Assembly: GCF_002993285.1 (NCBI RefSeq)
Contig: NZ_CP027433.1
Location: 2,046,001 to 2,110,000 of the forward strand
From: Gordonia iterans
GTDB taxonomy: Bacteria; Actinomycetota; Actinomycetes; Mycobacteriales; Mycobacteriaceae
DNA: 64,000 nt
Reading direction: 5' to 3'
A program made the position numbers and the translations under genes. Below the pieces are notes generated by a model, which saw nothing but the letters and a program-made list of their open reading frames with translations, did no database searches and had not been told where the DNA came from. Below are positions 31,028 through 41,728 of the stretch, piece after piece. Numbering within the stretch: the first letter of the stretch is position 1; each line of letters starts with the position of its first letter.

Positions 31028-32028
31028 TACTGCGCTCCTTCCGGGCACGGCGTGGGCTCGGTATCCAGGAAGCTCAGGTCGCCAGGCGTCGGGAAGAACT
31101 TGTACTGGGAGTCGGGGGCGTCCGCGCGCGCGATCATCTCGTCGACCGTGGCGTCGCCGACCGAGTCACGCAGGCTCTGCTCCCAGGGAGACATCCCGCC
31201 TTCGGCGGGCCGTTCCATCATCTTGGTGAGCGCCGTGTTGACGGCCTCGACCGCTGCCGGATATTCCTGTGCCATGCCGATGCCGTAGTACTCGGTGGAG
31301 AACGGCGTGCCGGCCGTCTTCCACTTGCCGTCGACACAGGCGTCCGCCGGGTAGGTCATGGGCACCAGCTTGAATTCGTTCTTCCAGCGGTCGGCATAGC
31401 CGGCCAGGATGACCTCGTCGGTGGTCACCGCGTCGACCTTGCCCCGGCGCAGCGCCTCCACGCACGACGAGTAGGAGTCGTACTCCTGCAGCTGGACGCC
31501 GGGCAGTTGTGCCTTGACGTTCTGGGCGGGCGTCGAACCGGCGACCGAGCAGAGCTTCTTGCCGTCGTTCAGGTCCTCCAGCGAGGCGACGGTGTCGTCG
31601 TCCTTGCGGGTCATCAGCCCCTGATAGGTGATGAAGTAGGGCCCGGCGAACGCGACGTCCTTCATCCGGTTCGCGGTGATCGAATAGGTGGCGGCGATGG
31701 TGTCGACCTCGCCGTTGCGGATGAAGGTCTCGCGCTGGGCCGACGGCGTCTCTTTCCACGTGATCGTCGGATGCGGCACGCCCATCTGATCGGCGAGCGT
31801 GTTCACGACGAAAGTGGAGACCGAGGCGTCGAAGCCGGTGATGCCGCCGCCCGGATTCTGCAGGCCCAGGCCGGGCTGATCGAACTTGGTGCCCAGGACG
31901 ACGCTTCCCGACCGGATGTCGGCCTCGAGGTCGCGAGGGCCGGTGCTGCCGCCGCAGGCGACCAGCACTCCGGTCAGGACGGTCGCCGCGGCCGCGAGCC
32001 CGCTGATTCGTCGAAGTCTGCGGCCCAT
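31027..32028 (-). CDS. gluB: Glutamate-binding lipoprotein GluB
   Basis: 333 residues. A lipoprotein signal ends in LTGVLVAC, so the mature protein is anchored outside the membrane at that Cys (about residue 25). The solute-binding domain has LGTKFDQPGLGLQNPGGGITGFDAS, TPSAQRETFIRNGEVDTIAATYSIT and FAGPYFITYQGLMTRKDD, as in glutamate/aspartate-binding proteins. It delivers substrate to GluC/GluD. It lies one base after gluA in the same operon. Confidence 0.95.
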   Translation of the reverse strand: MGRRLRRISGLAAAATVLTGVLVACGGSTGPRDLEADIRSGSVVLGTKFDQPGLGLQNPGGGITGFDASVSTFVVNTLADQMGVPHPTITWKETPSAQRETFIRNGEVDTIAATYSITANRMKDVAFAGPYFITYQGLMTRKDDDTVASLEDLNDGKKLCSVAGSTPAQNVKAQLPGVQLQEYDSYSSCVEALRRGKVDAVTTDEVILAGYADRWKNEFKLVPMTYPADACVDGKWKTAGTPFSTEYYGIGMAQEYPAAVEAVNTALTKMMERPAEGGMSPWEQSLRDSVGDATVDEMIARADAPDSQYKFFPTPGDLSFLDTEPTPCPEGAQ

Positions 32029-32029
32029 G

Positions 32030-32782
<753 letters not shown>

Positions 32783-32790
32783 GGTTGTCG

Positions 32791-32796
32791 ACCCTA
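32791..32796 (-). promoter_or_regulatory. Leaderless-type -10 of gluA
   Basis: On the minus strand TAGGGT stands eight bases before the gluA ATG at 32782. Confidence 0.35.
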
Positions 32797-32901
32797 AACG
32801 CGGCGAGGGCACCTGTCCCGCGGACACGAAAATGGTTGACGCAACGGAAACATCCTCGCCCGCACGGAACACCGCGTGACGGGCCGATTTGCCACCGTCC
32901 G

Positions 32902-32907
32902 TACTCT
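32902..32907 (+). promoter_or_regulatory. Leaderless-type -10 of miaB
   Basis: TACTCT stands six bases before the miaB GTG. The GGAGG in between is only one base from the start, too close to act as a ribosome site. Confidence 0.4.
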
Positions 32908-32913
32908 GGAGGA

Positions 32914-34527
32914 GTGAGCAATGCCTGTGTCGAGGAGAGTCGCGGCGCTTCCGTCGAGCAGAGTCGGGACGCCCTGGATGACCGTATCCGGCCCGAGGCC
33001 GACGGCACGCCGCGTTCCTACTCCGTACGGACCTACGGCTGCCAGATGAACGTGCACGATTCCGAGCGCATCGCCGGACTCCTGGAGGACGCCGGGTACG
33101 TCCGCGCCGAACCGGACGCCGAGGCGGACCTGGTGGTGTTCAACACCTGTGCGATCCGGGAGAACGCCGACAACAAGCTCTACGGGAATCTCTCGCACCT
33201 GGCGCCGGTCAAGGAACGACGGCCCGGCATGCAGATCGCGGTCGGCGGCTGCCTGGCGCAGAAGGACAAGGACTCGGTCCTGACTCGGGCGCCGTGGGTC
33301 GACGTCGTCTTCGGCACCCACAACATCGGCTCGCTCCCGGTGCTCCTGGAGCGGGCCCGTCACAACGAGGACGCCCAGGTGGAGATCCTCGACTCGCTGG
33401 AGGCCTTTCCGTCGACGCTGCCGGCTAAACGCGAGTCCGCCTACGCGGGGTGGGTGTCGGTGTCGGTCGGCTGCAACAACACCTGCACGTTCTGCATCGT
33501 CCCGTCACTGCGCGGCAAGGAGGTCGACCGCCGTCCGGGAGACGTGCTTGCCGAGGTGCAGGCACTGGTCGATCAGGGTGTCCTCGAAGTGACGCTGCTC
33601 GGCCAGAACGTGAACGCTTACGGGATGTCGTTCGCCGATCCGGAGATTCCACGCAACCGCGGGGCGTTCGCGGAACTGCTGCGTGCCTGCGGAAAGATCG
33701 ACGGCCTCGAGCGCGTGCGCTTCACCTCCCCGCACCCGGCCGAGTTCACCGACGACGTCATCGAGGCGATGGCACAAACGCCGAACGTCTGCCCCCAACT
33801 GCACATGCCGCTGCAGTCCGGCTCGGATCGCGTACTCAAAGCGATGCGCCGCAGCTACCGAAGGACCAAGTTCCTGGGCATCCTCGACCGGGTCCGCGCG
33901 GCTATGCCGCACGCCGCGATCACCACCGACATCATCGTCGGGTTCCCCGGCGAGACGGAAGCGGATTTCCAGCAGACCCTCGACGTGGTCGAGGCCGCGC
34001 GCTTCTCCAGTGCCTTCACTTTCCAGTACTCGCCCCGGCCGGGGACTCCGGCCGCGACCATGGCCGACCAGGTTCCTCCGGACGTGGTGAAAGACCGCTA
34101 TCAGCGACTCATCGCTCTGCAGGAGCGAATCTGCCTCGACGCCAATCGAGAACTGGTCGGCACCGAGGCCGAGTTGCTGGTCGTCGCCGACGAGGGCCGC
34201 AAGAACTCGGCCACCGGCCGGATGTCCGGCCGGGCGCGCGACGGGCGCCTGGTGCACTTCCGCCCGGACCTTCGTCAGGTGCCGGGGGCGGCTGACGGTA
34301 TCCGCCCCGGCGACGTGGTGCACACCACGATCACCGGTGCTGCCCCGCACCATCTGGTGGCCGACGACGGGATCGTGGCGCACCGGCGCACCCGGGCTGG
34401 CGACGCGCACGAGCGCGGCGCGACTCCGACCACCGCACCCGTCGGCGTCGGACTCGGCCTGCCGACGCTGGGGCGCAAGCCGATCGCCGAACCGGCGGTC
34501 GTCTGCGGCGGGGGCGCGTGCGGATGA
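32914..34527 (+). CDS. miaB: tRNA-2-methylthio-N6-dimethylallyladenosine synthase MiaB
   Basis: 537-residue radical-SAM methylthiotransferase that modifies A37 of tRNAs after MiaA. The N-terminal cluster domain starts [19 protein letters not shown], with the other two Cys in NTCAIRENA and GGCLAQ. The radical-SAM motif is [18 protein letters not shown]. The TRAM domain lies near 440-500. The GTG at 32914 is the only sensible start and follows a -10-like hexamer. The extra C-terminal 50 residues (THERGA..., ending [11 protein letters not shown]) are Ala/Pro-rich. miaA is 5.3 kb further on. Confidence 0.96.
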   Translation: MSNACVEESRGASVEQSRDALDDRIRPEADGTPRSYSVRTYGCQMNVHDSERIAGLLEDAGYVRAEPDAEADLVVFNTCAIRENADNKLYGNLSHLAPVKERRPGMQIAVGGCLAQKDKDSVLTRAPWVDVVFGTHNIGSLPVLLERARHNEDAQVEILDSLEAFPSTLPAKRESAYAGWVSVSVGCNNTCTFCIVPSLRGKEVDRRPGDVLAEVQALVDQGVLEVTLLGQNVNAYGMSFADPEIPRNRGAFAELLRACGKIDGLERVRFTSPHPAEFTDDVIEAMAQTPNVCPQLHMPLQSGSDRVLKAMRRSYRRTKFLGILDRVRAAMPHAAITTDIIVGFPGETEADFQQTLDVVEAARFSSAFTFQYSPRPGTPAATMADQVPPDVVKDRYQRLIALQERICLDANRELVGTEAELLVVADEGRKNSATGRMSGRARDGRLVHFRPDLRQVPGAADGIRPGDVVHTTITGAAPHHLVADDGIVAHRRTRAGDAHERGATPTTAPVGVGLGLPTLGRKPIAEPAVVCGGGACG

Positions 34528-35321
34528 GCTCCGAAGACACGGGCCGGACGAGCGACGACGATCCCAGACAGGACGACGATCCCACTCGGGGTGACGATCC
34601 GGGACAGAAGAGGAGTGGACAGGCGATGAGCGAGTCGAACGGGCAGGCAGGCGCCTCGACCGCCGGACGGGACCGCGAGGCACTCAGCGCCTACGCGAAG
34701 GATCTGCGCCGGGCCGAGCGGAAGGTCGCCGGTGAGATCGATCCGGGCGCCCGTGCCGTGGTGGTCGCCGCCTGTGTGTTGGTGGCATTGCTGTCGCTGG
34801 TACTGCCGCACGCCGGCGATGCCAACGGTCTGGACGTGCTGAGCATGTCCGAGACCGCCCATGAGCAGCGCATCGCACTGCCGTCGCAGATCTTCTGCTG
34901 GCTGCTCGCGGTCTTCGGGATCGGATTCTCCATGCTGGCCCTGCTCACCCGGCGCTGGGTGCTCGCCTGGATCGCCCTGTGCGGATGCGCGGTGGCCTCG
35001 GTGGCCGGCATGCTCGCGATCTGGACGCGCAACACCGTCGGCGTCGGCGGTATCGAGCCGCCGAGCGGGCCGGGCGCCGGCCTGATCCTCGGCTGGGTGG
35101 TCGCGATCGTCCTGACTTTCCATTGGTCACGTGTGGTGTGGGCGCGCAGCTCGTACCAGATCGCGCTGGAGCGCGAGCGCCGTGAGCAGGCGGCCGTCGC
35201 CGAGGCCTTCTATCAGGCACTACGCGATAAGAACAAGGCCGGCCGGAGTAACCGGCCCACCGGCCGCGACGCCGAACGGTCGGCCACCGAGCCCGGGCCG
35301 GGCACTGCCGACGCCGGCTAG
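34524..35321 (+). CDS. Four-segment membrane protein, conserved hypothetical
   Basis: 265 residues. An acidic, disordered N-terminus (about 1-60) precedes membrane segments near 76-96, 118-138, 143-163 and 188-206, then a charged helix ([23 protein letters not shown]). Similar proteins follow miaB in mycobacteria (from memory); function unknown. The ATG at 34524 overlaps the miaB stop by four bases; a second ATG at 34626 preceded by AGGAG could be the true start. Its stop codon is part of the target site duplicated by the IS481 element directly behind it. Confidence 0.8.
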   Translation: MSSEDTGRTSDDDPRQDDDPTRGDDPGQKRSGQAMSESNGQAGASTAGRDREALSAYAKDLRRAERKVAGEIDPGARAVVVAACVLVALLSLVLPHAGDANGLDVLSMSETAHEQRIALPSQIFCWLLAVFGIGFSMLALLTRRWVLAWIALCGCAVASVAGMLAIWTRNTVGVGGIEPPSGPGAGLILGWVVAIVLTFHWSRVVWARSSYQIALERERREQAAVAEAFYQALRDKNKAGRSNRPTGRDAERSATEPGPGTADAG

Positions 35322-35322
35322 T
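35317..35322. repeat. Target-site duplication, left copy
   Basis: GCTAGT directly before the left IS end, repeated at 36420-36425 after the right end. The central CTAG supplies TAG to genes on both strands. Confidence 0.85.
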
Positions 35323-36361
35323 TGTATTTCCCCGTGAGGTTGTGAACGCGGTCTGCGGGGACTTGGCCGCCGATGCCGGTGTGGGGTCGGTGGTGATTGT
35401 AGTGGTGGAGCCATGCGGTGTAGGCGGTTTCTCGTTCGGCTTCGCTGGCATAGGGTTTCGCGTAGGCCCATTCGGCGGCCAGGGTCCGGTTGAAGCGTTC
35501 GACTTTCCCGTTCGTCTGGGGCCGGTACGGCTTGGTCTTCTTATGCTTGATCCCGGTCTCGGCGAGGGCTTCGGCGAACATCGCCGAGCGGTAGCAGGAG
35601 CCGTTGTCGGTCATCACTGCGGTCACCTGCAATCCGTGTTCGGCGAAGAACGTGTTGGCGCGGCGCCAGAAGCCGGCCGCGGTCTCCTTGCGTTCGTCGT
35701 CGAGGATCTCCGAGTACGCCACCCGGGAGTGGTCGTCGACGGCGTGATGGAGGTAGCGGTAGCCACGCGAGCCCGGTGCTCCCGAACGGGCGGCCCGATC
35801 ACGGACCGCACCGGCGGTACGGTCGGCGGCCGATCCGCGACCATGCACACGCCAGCCACCGCCGTCGGGGACTCGGCCCTGCTTTTTGATGTCGACGTGC
35901 ACCAGTCGTCCGGGCCGGTCGACCTCATACCGTTTCGGTTGCGGTCGGCGTACCGGCAGGCCGGTGGCCTGGTCGATGTTGGCCAGCAGCGGCATCTGGT
36001 AGCGGTCGAGGACCCGGCCGACCGTTGAACGCGCAATACCCAGGTGATAGGCGATCCGATGCGGCCCCCACCGGCGGGTGCAGCGCAGTTTGATGATCCG
36101 GCGCTCGGTGCGGCGCGGCAGCCGGGCCGGTGAATGTGCAGGCCGGGAACTGCGGTCAGTCAGGGACTCGCCGGCACGGTAGCGGTCGGCCCACCGCTTC
36201 GCCGTGGCCGGTGAACACTGGAACCGCTCGGCGGCACGCCGCAAGGACCAACCTCGGTCCACGACCAGGGAAGCGAGGCGTCGACGCCCCTCGGGTGTCA
36301 AAGGTGCGTTAGCGTGAGTCACGAAGACCTCCGTGGCTAGATCGTGAGTGTGGTAACCCAC
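35318..36361 (-). CDS. IS481-family transposase
   Basis: 347 residues. N-terminal helix-turn-helix (LVVDRGWSLRRAAERFQCSPATAKRWADRYRAG) then a DDE integrase core: VHVDIKK (first Asp), VMTDNGSCYRS (second Asp) and PYRPQTNGKVERFNRTLAAEWAYAKPY (Glu). The typical IS481 ending HHYNHHRPHTGIGG is present. The frame is intact, so the element may be active. The TAG stop is not inside the element: it is provided by the duplicated target CTAG, so the last sense codon spans the IS end. Confidence 0.95.
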   Translation of the reverse strand: MGYHTHDLATEVFVTHANAPLTPEGRRRLASLVVDRGWSLRRAAERFQCSPATAKRWADRYRAGESLTDRSSRPAHSPARLPRRTERRIIKLRCTRRWGPHRIAYHLGIARSTVGRVLDRYQMPLLANIDQATGLPVRRPQPKRYEVDRPGRLVHVDIKKQGRVPDGGGWRVHGRGSAADRTAGAVRDRAARSGAPGSRGYRYLHHAVDDHSRVAYSEILDDERKETAAGFWRRANTFFAEHGLQVTAVMTDNGSCYRSAMFAEALAETGIKHKKTKPYRPQTNGKVERFNRTLAAEWAYAKPYASEAERETAYTAWLHHYNHHRPHTGIGGQVPADRVHNLTGKYN

Positions 36362-36419
36362 ATCCTGCCCGGAGGTCTTCGTCCTACCTCAGATGTTCAC
36401 AACGTGTCGGGGAAGTACA
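35323..36419 (-). mobile_element. Complete IS481-type insertion sequence
   Basis: 1097 bases. The left end TGTATTTCCCCG...GTTGTGAAC (35323-35347) and the inverted right end TGTACTTCCCCG...GTTGTGAAC (36419 back to 36395) match at 21 of 25 positions. The element is flanked by the direct repeat GCTAGT. It has landed at the stop codon of the membrane protein gene without damaging it. One transposase gene on the minus strand fills it. Confidence 0.93.
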
Positions 36420-36425
36420 GCTAGT
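36420..36425. repeat. Target-site duplication, right copy
   Basis: GCTAGT directly after the right IS end, matching 35317-35322. Confidence 0.85.
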
Positions 36426-36471
36426 GCACGATGACGCGACCCCAGAAGCGGCCGGGTACACGCGGACTCGG

Positions 36472-37327
36472 CTAGAAGGGTGGCGGGTCGTTGTCGGCGG
36501 TGTGTGCGCGTTGATGTCGTAGGCGGGCGCGTTCGGCGCGGCGCCAGGGGTGTTTGTGTGCGGTGGCGGTGTGGAGGCCGCCGCGGCTGGGGTCGTGGTG
36601 TGGGTTCGGGTCCGGTGGTGCTGGTGGGGGTGTGGTGGGCCTCTGGTGGAGGCAGCGGACGCCGGCTAGTTGGGGGAACATCCATTGTCCGGGTGCGGGG
36701 GTGTCGACGGTCAGGCCGTGTGGTGTGGTGATCGAGGTCCAGACGGTGCCGTGGTCGTCGATCCATTGGTCGTCGATCCATTGGTCGCTTGTCCTGAGCG
36801 GGTGGCGGAGCCTGCGACGACGCGCAGACGAGGGGTCGAGGAATCCCTCGGCCGGGTCCGGTGTTCCGGCGTGGGTTTTGATCTGGTGGTGCAGCACGCA
36901 TGTGGGCCCGAGGTTGCACAGGCAGGTCGGTCCGCCGGTGGCCGGGCAGGCGTGGTCGTACTCGTCGACGTGGTCGAGTTCGCAGTTCCAGGCCGGGCGG
37001 TCGCAGCCGGGGACCGAGCAGGTCTGGAACAGGGCGCGCACGAGGACGTCGAGTGCGGTGGTGGGCCGGTAGGGGTCGGCGGGCTGGGCGGTGCGTTCGA
37101 TCAGGATCGGTGTCTCGGGTGGTTCGTCGGGGGCGCCGAACTGGTCCAGGTCGAGGTCGCGGACGGTGGCGTCGGGGCGTTGGGCGAGGTCGCGGGCGTG
37201 TTCGGCGCTGAGGATGCCGTGGCCGTCGAGGTAGCCCGGCTCGTCGTCGTGGCCGTCGAGGGGCGACCATGCCGGCCGCGGTCAGGTCGACGCGGGCCCA
37301 CGGCGTGCTGCGGTCGACGTGCACCAT
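36472..37327 (-). pseudogene. Broken HNH endonuclease / 13E12 (DUF222) gene
   Basis: The 3' part encodes an HNH domain of the actinobacterial 13E12 repeat type: CSVPGCDRPAWNCELDHVDEY, GGPTCLCNLGPTCVLHHQIKTH. Upstream, the same frame continues (YLDGHGILSAEHARDL, ERTAQPADPYRPTTALDV) without a start codon, while VHVDRSTPWARVDLTAAG at the 5' end is in another frame. The two join near 37262, so an indel has broken the frame. Most of the DUF222 domain is missing, with an in-frame stop just before 37327. A GTG at 37041 could still give a 189-residue HNH fragment. Confidence 0.75.
36755..36784. repeat. Two 15-bp tandem copies in the HNH remnant
   Basis: TCGTCGATCCATTGG occurs twice in direct succession, encoding a duplicated Asp-Gln-Trp-Ile-Asp on the minus strand. 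Probably a slippage product. Confidence 0.85.
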
Positions 37328-37501
37328 AGACTCTCACCCCGAAGCCTGTTCGAACTAGATGTGATCCACATTACTCCGTGGCCGAGGCTCGATCAAGTGT
37401 TCGAGTCTGCTTATCGCGGGCCTCCGTCACGGAACAGGGGCGATCCGTGGGGAGGCCGGGTTTCATCCACCTGGCCGAGGACCAGGAAGGCGCGACGTCT
37501 A

Positions 37502-38851
37502 CTACTCGCCGATCGCGGACTGGGCGGCTTCGGCCCACTCGGTCCACTGGGCAGCTTGTTCGCGGAGTTTCGCGGCATCGCGGTCCTTGCCTGCCGCGGC
37601 GGCCTTGTCCGCCTGCTCAGACAGTTTGGCGGCACGCTCGGCGAACTGTGCGGCGCGTGCCTGAGCCTCCGGATCGGTGCGGGACCAGGCGGCCTCCTCG
37701 GCGTCCCGGATCCGCTTCTCCAAGGCCCGGGCGCGTCCCTCCAGCGCGTGCATCTGATCGCGCGGGACCTTGCCGATCTCCTCCCACCGGTCACGGAAGG
37801 CGTTGAATTCGCGACGGGCGGCATCGAGGCCGGCGACCGGATCGATCGCCTTCTCGGCGTCGTCGAGGAGGGCCCGTTTCGCGTCGGCGTTCTGGGCGAA
37901 TTCGGCGTCCCGCTCGGAGTTGACGGCGTTGCGGGCGGCGAAGAACACGTCCTGGGCGGCCTTGAACCGCGACCAGAGGGCGTCGTCGGCGTCGCGTGGG
38001 GCGCGCCCGGCAGCCTTCCACTGCGCCAGCAGATCCCGGAAGGCGGCGGCGGTCGCCGCCCAGTCGGTGGACGACGAGAGCGCCTCGGCCTGGGCGATCA
38101 ATTCTTCCTTGCGTGCCTTGACTCCGGCACGCTCGCGGTCGAGTTCGGCGAAGTGGGCGCCGCGACGGCGGTTGAAGGCGTCACGGGCCCGCGAGTAGCG
38201 CTTCCACAGGACGTCGTCGGTCTTGCGATCGATGCCCCTGATGGTCTTCCACTCGTCGAGAATCTCCCGGAGCCGGTCGCCGCCGGCCTTCCACTGGGTG
38301 GCCTCGGCGCCGATCTGTTCGGCTTCGGCGGCGAGTTCCTCCTTGCGGGCGATCGCAGCCGCGCGGGCGGCTTCTCGTTCGGCCTTGACCTCGCCGGTCT
38401 GCCGGTCCGCCCGGTCGACGATCTTCTGCAGCCGGTCACGCAGACCGTCGACGTCGCCCAGCACCTGCGCGTTCGGCAGTTCCTCGAGGAGATGTGCGGC
38501 CGCGGTCTGCGTCTTGCGCGGGTCTCCCGAGTGTGCGTCGAGCCGCTCCTCGAGGATCTCGACTTCGGTCGCCAGATCCGCGAAGCGCCGGGAGAAGTGC
38601 GCCAGGCCCTCCTCGCGGGTGCCCGCTTGCCAGGAGCCGATCTGCCGCTCGCCGTCGGCGGTCTTGAGCCACACGACGCCGTCGTCGTCGATCCGGCCGA
38701 ACGCGTGCGGATCGCCGACCTCGACGTGATGTACCGCCACGGCGGGGCGCAGCCCCGGCTTGGGGCCCGGTCGCGGACCCGGTCGCGGCGTCGGCCGCGG
38801 CGCCGGTGTCGGGGCTGCGTTCGAGTTCGGCTCGGTCGGAGTGCTGCTCAT
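37502..38851 (-). CDS. DUF349 coiled-coil protein
   Basis: 449 residues. A Pro-rich tail (8-36) is followed by a small domain (VHHVEVGDPHAFGRIDDDGVVWLKTADGERQIGSW) and then repeated helical DUF349 units. Each has the pattern W-x3-GR/IP-R-x2-D-x-LW-x-R (LAQWKAAGRAPRDADDALWSRF, DEWKTIRGIDRKTDDVLWKRY, DRWEEIGKVPRDQMHALEGR). The family is widespread with unclear function; some members have been linked to DNA damage or RNA metabolism. It diverges from the 39034 gene across 182 bases without other genes. Confidence 0.92.
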   Translation of the reverse strand: MSSTPTEPNSNAAPTPAPRPTPRPGPRPGPKPGLRPAVAVHHVEVGDPHAFGRIDDDGVVWLKTADGERQIGSWQAGTREEGLAHFSRRFADLATEVEILEERLDAHSGDPRKTQTAAAHLLEELPNAQVLGDVDGLRDRLQKIVDRADRQTGEVKAEREAARAAAIARKEELAAEAEQIGAEATQWKAGGDRLREILDEWKTIRGIDRKTDDVLWKRYSRARDAFNRRRGAHFAELDRERAGVKARKEELIAQAEALSSSTDWAATAAAFRDLLAQWKAAGRAPRDADDALWSRFKAAQDVFFAARNAVNSERDAEFAQNADAKRALLDDAEKAIDPVAGLDAARREFNAFRDRWEEIGKVPRDQMHALEGRARALEKRIRDAEEAAWSRTDPEAQARAAQFAERAAKLSEQADKAAAAGKDRDAAKLREQAAQWTEWAEAAQSAIGE

Positions 38852-39020
38852 GGGGGATCGCCCTTCATCGTCGCGCCGCGCGTCACGGCTGCCGGAACCC
38901 GGCTGGCTACGCCACGGTCACACCAGGACCCCGCTCGCCGGGTTCGTGAATTCCGCTGTTCATTCAAGCAGGTCACCGGCGACGGTGTGGCCGACGCGCG
39001 GACATTGCCGCGCCGCCGGG

Positions 39021-39026
39021 TAGCGT
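39021..39026 (+). promoter_or_regulatory. Leaderless-type -10 before the 39034 gene
   Basis: TAGCGT stands seven bases before the GTG start of the gene ahead of miaA. Confidence 0.35.
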
Positions 39027-39033
39027 CGGGGCC

Positions 39034-39780
39034 GTGTTGGCAGAGATAGCGGTGATTCCGAGCGCGCCCCTGCTGGTCCCCGAGCTGGCCGGACCCGGTG
39101 CCGTCGACACCGAACCGGTGCGCGCCGCCGCGATCGCGGCCGGAACGTCACTGGCCGCGGCGGCGTCGCGGTGGATCGCGGTCGGGCTCGGCGGGTCCGG
39201 TCGTGGCCGGAACTGCGCCTCGACCGGCGACTTCGGCGGCTACGGCGTGCCGGTGCCGGTGTCTCTTCCGCACGAACAACGCGACACCGGCGACCGGTGC
39301 CGGCCGATGCCGCTGTCCATGCTGATCGCCGGCTGGCTGGGCGGTCGGACGTTGCCAGCTCCGCGGGAGATAGCGCCGGTGCTCGCGGATCCGGAGCGTG
39401 TGGCGGGACGGAACTACCTGTTCGGCGCGTCGACCGCCATGGGAGCGATGGGGTTTCCCGAGCCGCTGGGTCTGCTCGTGGTCGCCGACGGAGCCAACGC
39501 ACTGAGCCCGTCCTCCCCGGGCGGCGGGGAACGTGCGTCGGCGTGGGCGGTACAGCACCGGATCGACGCGGCGCTGGCCGCTGCGGATTCGGCGAGTCTG
39601 GCCGGTCTGGATCCCGCCGCGTGCGAGCCGGAGGGTGTCCACACCCTGCCGGTGTGGCAGATGCTCGCCGGGGTGCTACACGAATGGCGGCCCGCTGAGG
39701 TCGAGATCCGCTACAGCGCTGCACCTTTCGGAGTCGGGTACACAGTCGCGACGATGCGCGCCGGGGGACGGGAGCGGTGA
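39034..39780 (+). CDS. Conserved protein related to class III extradiol dioxygenases (LigB-like)
   Basis: 248 Ala/Gly-rich residues. The start [21 protein letters not shown] and the pieces [11 protein letters not shown] and [20 protein letters not shown] fit a LigB-like fold, but the metal-binding His of true dioxygenases are not evident, so enzyme activity is doubtful. It is found beside miaA in related genomes (from memory). The stop is joined to miaA as GTGATG. Confidence 0.72.
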   Translation: MLAEIAVIPSAPLLVPELAGPGAVDTEPVRAAAIAAGTSLAAAASRWIAVGLGGSGRGRNCASTGDFGGYGVPVPVSLPHEQRDTGDRCRPMPLSMLIAGWLGGRTLPAPREIAPVLADPERVAGRNYLFGASTAMGAMGFPEPLGLLVVADGANALSPSSPGGGERASAWAVQHRIDAALAAADSASLAGLDPAACEPEGVHTLPVWQMLAGVLHEWRPAEVEIRYSAAPFGVGYTVATMRAGGRER

Positions 39781-40691
39781 TGACCGAGCGGCCCGCACCG
39801 GTCGCGGTGGTCGGTCCGACGGCGACCGGCAAGTCCGATCTGGCTCTGGACCTGGCCGAGCGGCTCGGCGGCGAGATCGTCAACATCGACGCGATGCAGC
39901 AGTACCGCGGCATGGACATCGGTACGGCGAAACTGCCCGTCGACGAGCGTCGCGGAATCCCGCATCACCAGCTCGACACGCTGGAGGTGACCGAGACCGC
40001 GACGGTCGCTGCGTACAAGGCGGCGGCGACCGCCGATGTCGAGGCGCTGCGCGCGTCCGGTAAGACACCCGTCATCGTCGGTGGGTCGATGATGTACATC
40101 CAGGGGCTGCTCGACGACTGGTCGTTCCCGGCGACGGACCCGGCGGTGCGGGCCCGGTACGAGGAGCAACTCGCCGCGGAGGGAGCGACCGCGCTGCATC
40201 GCCGTCTCGCCGAGGTGGATCCGGCAGCCGCTGCGGCCATCCTCGACTCCGACGGCCGCCGCATCGTCCGGGCACTGGAGGTGGTGGAGCTGACCGGCCG
40301 GCCGTTCGCCGCCTCGGCCCCGGCGATCGGAGAGCCGCGCTGGGGCACCCGGATCCTCGCCTTGGACCGGGAGCGCGCAGAGCTCGACGAACGCATCGCC
40401 GTGCGAACCGCGGCGATGTTCGCGGCCGGTTTCGCCGACGAGGTCGCGGCCCTCTGCGAGCGCGGGCTGCGCGAGGGCGCCACCGCCGCCAAAGCCATCG
40501 GCTACGCGCACGTGCTCGCGTCGTTCGACGGGGAGTACGACCTCGCGCAGGCGCAGGAGCTGACCTTCATCGGCACCCGCCGATACGTACGACGCCAACG
40601 CTCCTGGTTCCGCCGCGATCATCGGGCAGTCTGGCTCGATGCCGCCGCACCGGACCTGACCGGGCGGGCACTCGCCGCACTCGGCGCCTGA
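39780..40691 (+). CDS. miaA: tRNA dimethylallyltransferase MiaA
   Basis: 303 residues. Adds a dimethylallyl group to A37 of tRNAs reading U-starting codons; MiaB then methylthiolates it. The P-loop [15 protein letters not shown], the substrate loop [19 protein letters not shown] and the C-terminal [27 protein letters not shown] are typical. The ATG at 39780 shares one base with the preceding stop; GTG at 39777 is the alternative start. dapF follows after 38 bases. Confidence 0.97.
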   Translation: MTERPAPVAVVGPTATGKSDLALDLAERLGGEIVNIDAMQQYRGMDIGTAKLPVDERRGIPHHQLDTLEVTETATVAAYKAAATADVEALRASGKTPVIVGGSMMYIQGLLDDWSFPATDPAVRARYEEQLAAEGATALHRRLAEVDPAAAAAILDSDGRRIVRALEVVELTGRPFAASAPAIGEPRWGTRILALDRERAELDERIAVRTAAMFAAGFADEVAALCERGLREGATAAKAIGYAHVLASFDGEYDLAQAQELTFIGTRRYVRRQRSWFRRDHRAVWLDAAAPDLTGRALAALGA

Positions 40692-40717
40692 CCGGCCGGT
40701 CGGGCTCGCCGCCCGGG

Positions 40718-40723
40718 TAGCCT
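40718..40723 (+). promoter_or_regulatory. Leaderless-type -10 of dapF
   Basis: TAGCCT stands six bases before the dapF GTG, with no ribosome site between. Confidence 0.4.
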
Positions 40724-40729
40724 GGGCGC

Positions 40730-41620
40730 GTGACCACCTCGCTGCGCTTCGCCAAGGGACACGGCACCCAGAACGACTTCGTGATCCTGCCCGACCCGGA
40801 TGCCGGACTCGACCTGACCGTCGACCTGGTCGCCACCCTGTGCGACCGGCAGTCGGGGCTGGGCGCCGACGGTGTGCTGCGGGTGGCGCGCGCCGGCGCT
40901 CTGGTGCAGTCGGGCGTGCTCACCGCCCTGCCGGCCGGGGTGGCAGCGGTGGACTGGTTCATGGACTACCGCAACGGCGACGGATCGGTCGCCGAGATGT
41001 GCGGGAACGGGGTGCGTGTCTTCGCGCACTACTGCCGGGCGCAGGGACTGGTCGATGCCGACGAGTTCGTGGTCGGCTCCCGGGCGGGCGGGCGGCCCGT
41101 CGTCGTGCATTCGTGGGATGCGAGCTCCGCGGACGTGACCGTGGCGATGGGCCCGGTCCGGCTCACCGGCCCCAGCTCCGCGATGCTGGGCGGGCGGACG
41201 TTCGACGGCGACGCGGTCGACGTCGGCAATCCGCATCTGGTGTGTGTGGTCGACGGTCTGACGCCGGATGTGCTCGCCGCTCTGGACCTGACGTCGCCGG
41301 TGCTCGACGCCGCGGTGTTTCCGCACGGCGCGAACGTGGAGGTCCTGACACCGCTGGCGGCCGACGGCGCAGCAGTCGACTTCACCGCGCACATGCGTGT
41401 CGTCGAACGCGGCGTGGGGGAGACGCGCTCGTGCGGTACCGGGCTGGTGGCGGCTGCCGCTGCGGCGCTCCACGGCGTGGGCCGGGGATCCGGCACCGTC
41501 GGGATCACCGTGCCCGGCGGAGCAGTCACCGTGACCTTGGCCGACGGCCAGGCGCACCTGCGCGGGCCGTCCCGACTGGTGGCCCACGGCGAACTGGTCG
41601 ACGGCTTTCTGCGGGGCTGA
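40730..41620 (+). CDS. dapF: Diaminopimelate epimerase DapF
   Basis: 296 residues. Converts LL- to meso-diaminopimelate, for lysine and the cell-wall cross-link, using two Cys. Both are visible: [12 protein letters not shown] and [28 protein letters not shown] opens the fold. The GTG follows a -10-like hexamer, so its transcript is probably independent of miaA. dapA and dapB are in the same window, a dispersed pathway. Confidence 0.97.
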   Translation: MTTSLRFAKGHGTQNDFVILPDPDAGLDLTVDLVATLCDRQSGLGADGVLRVARAGALVQSGVLTALPAGVAAVDWFMDYRNGDGSVAEMCGNGVRVFAHYCRAQGLVDADEFVVGSRAGGRPVVVHSWDASSADVTVAMGPVRLTGPSSAMLGGRTFDGDAVDVGNPHLVCVVDGLTPDVLAALDLTSPVLDAAVFPHGANVEVLTPLAADGAAVDFTAHMRVVERGVGETRSCGTGLVAAAAAALHGVGRGSGTVGITVPGGAVTVTLADGQAHLRGPSRLVAHGELVDGFLRG

Positions 41621-41728
41621 ATCTGCTCAGGCGCGGTCGGGTTCCCGCCGACCCCGGTAGGCGTGGGTTTCCGCCCTGAGAAAACTCGGGTGCGCGGACG
41701 TGGGCCGATCGGCCATGATGGATGTCGT

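Noticed and set aside
35311-36425. Transposon with passenger genes around the IS481 element
   Set aside because: The inverted ends and the 6-bp direct repeat enclose only the transposase gene.
37341-37356. GTTCGAAC near the HNH remnant as a LexA box
   Set aside because: The half sites lack the four-base spacer of TCGAAC-N4-GTTCGA.
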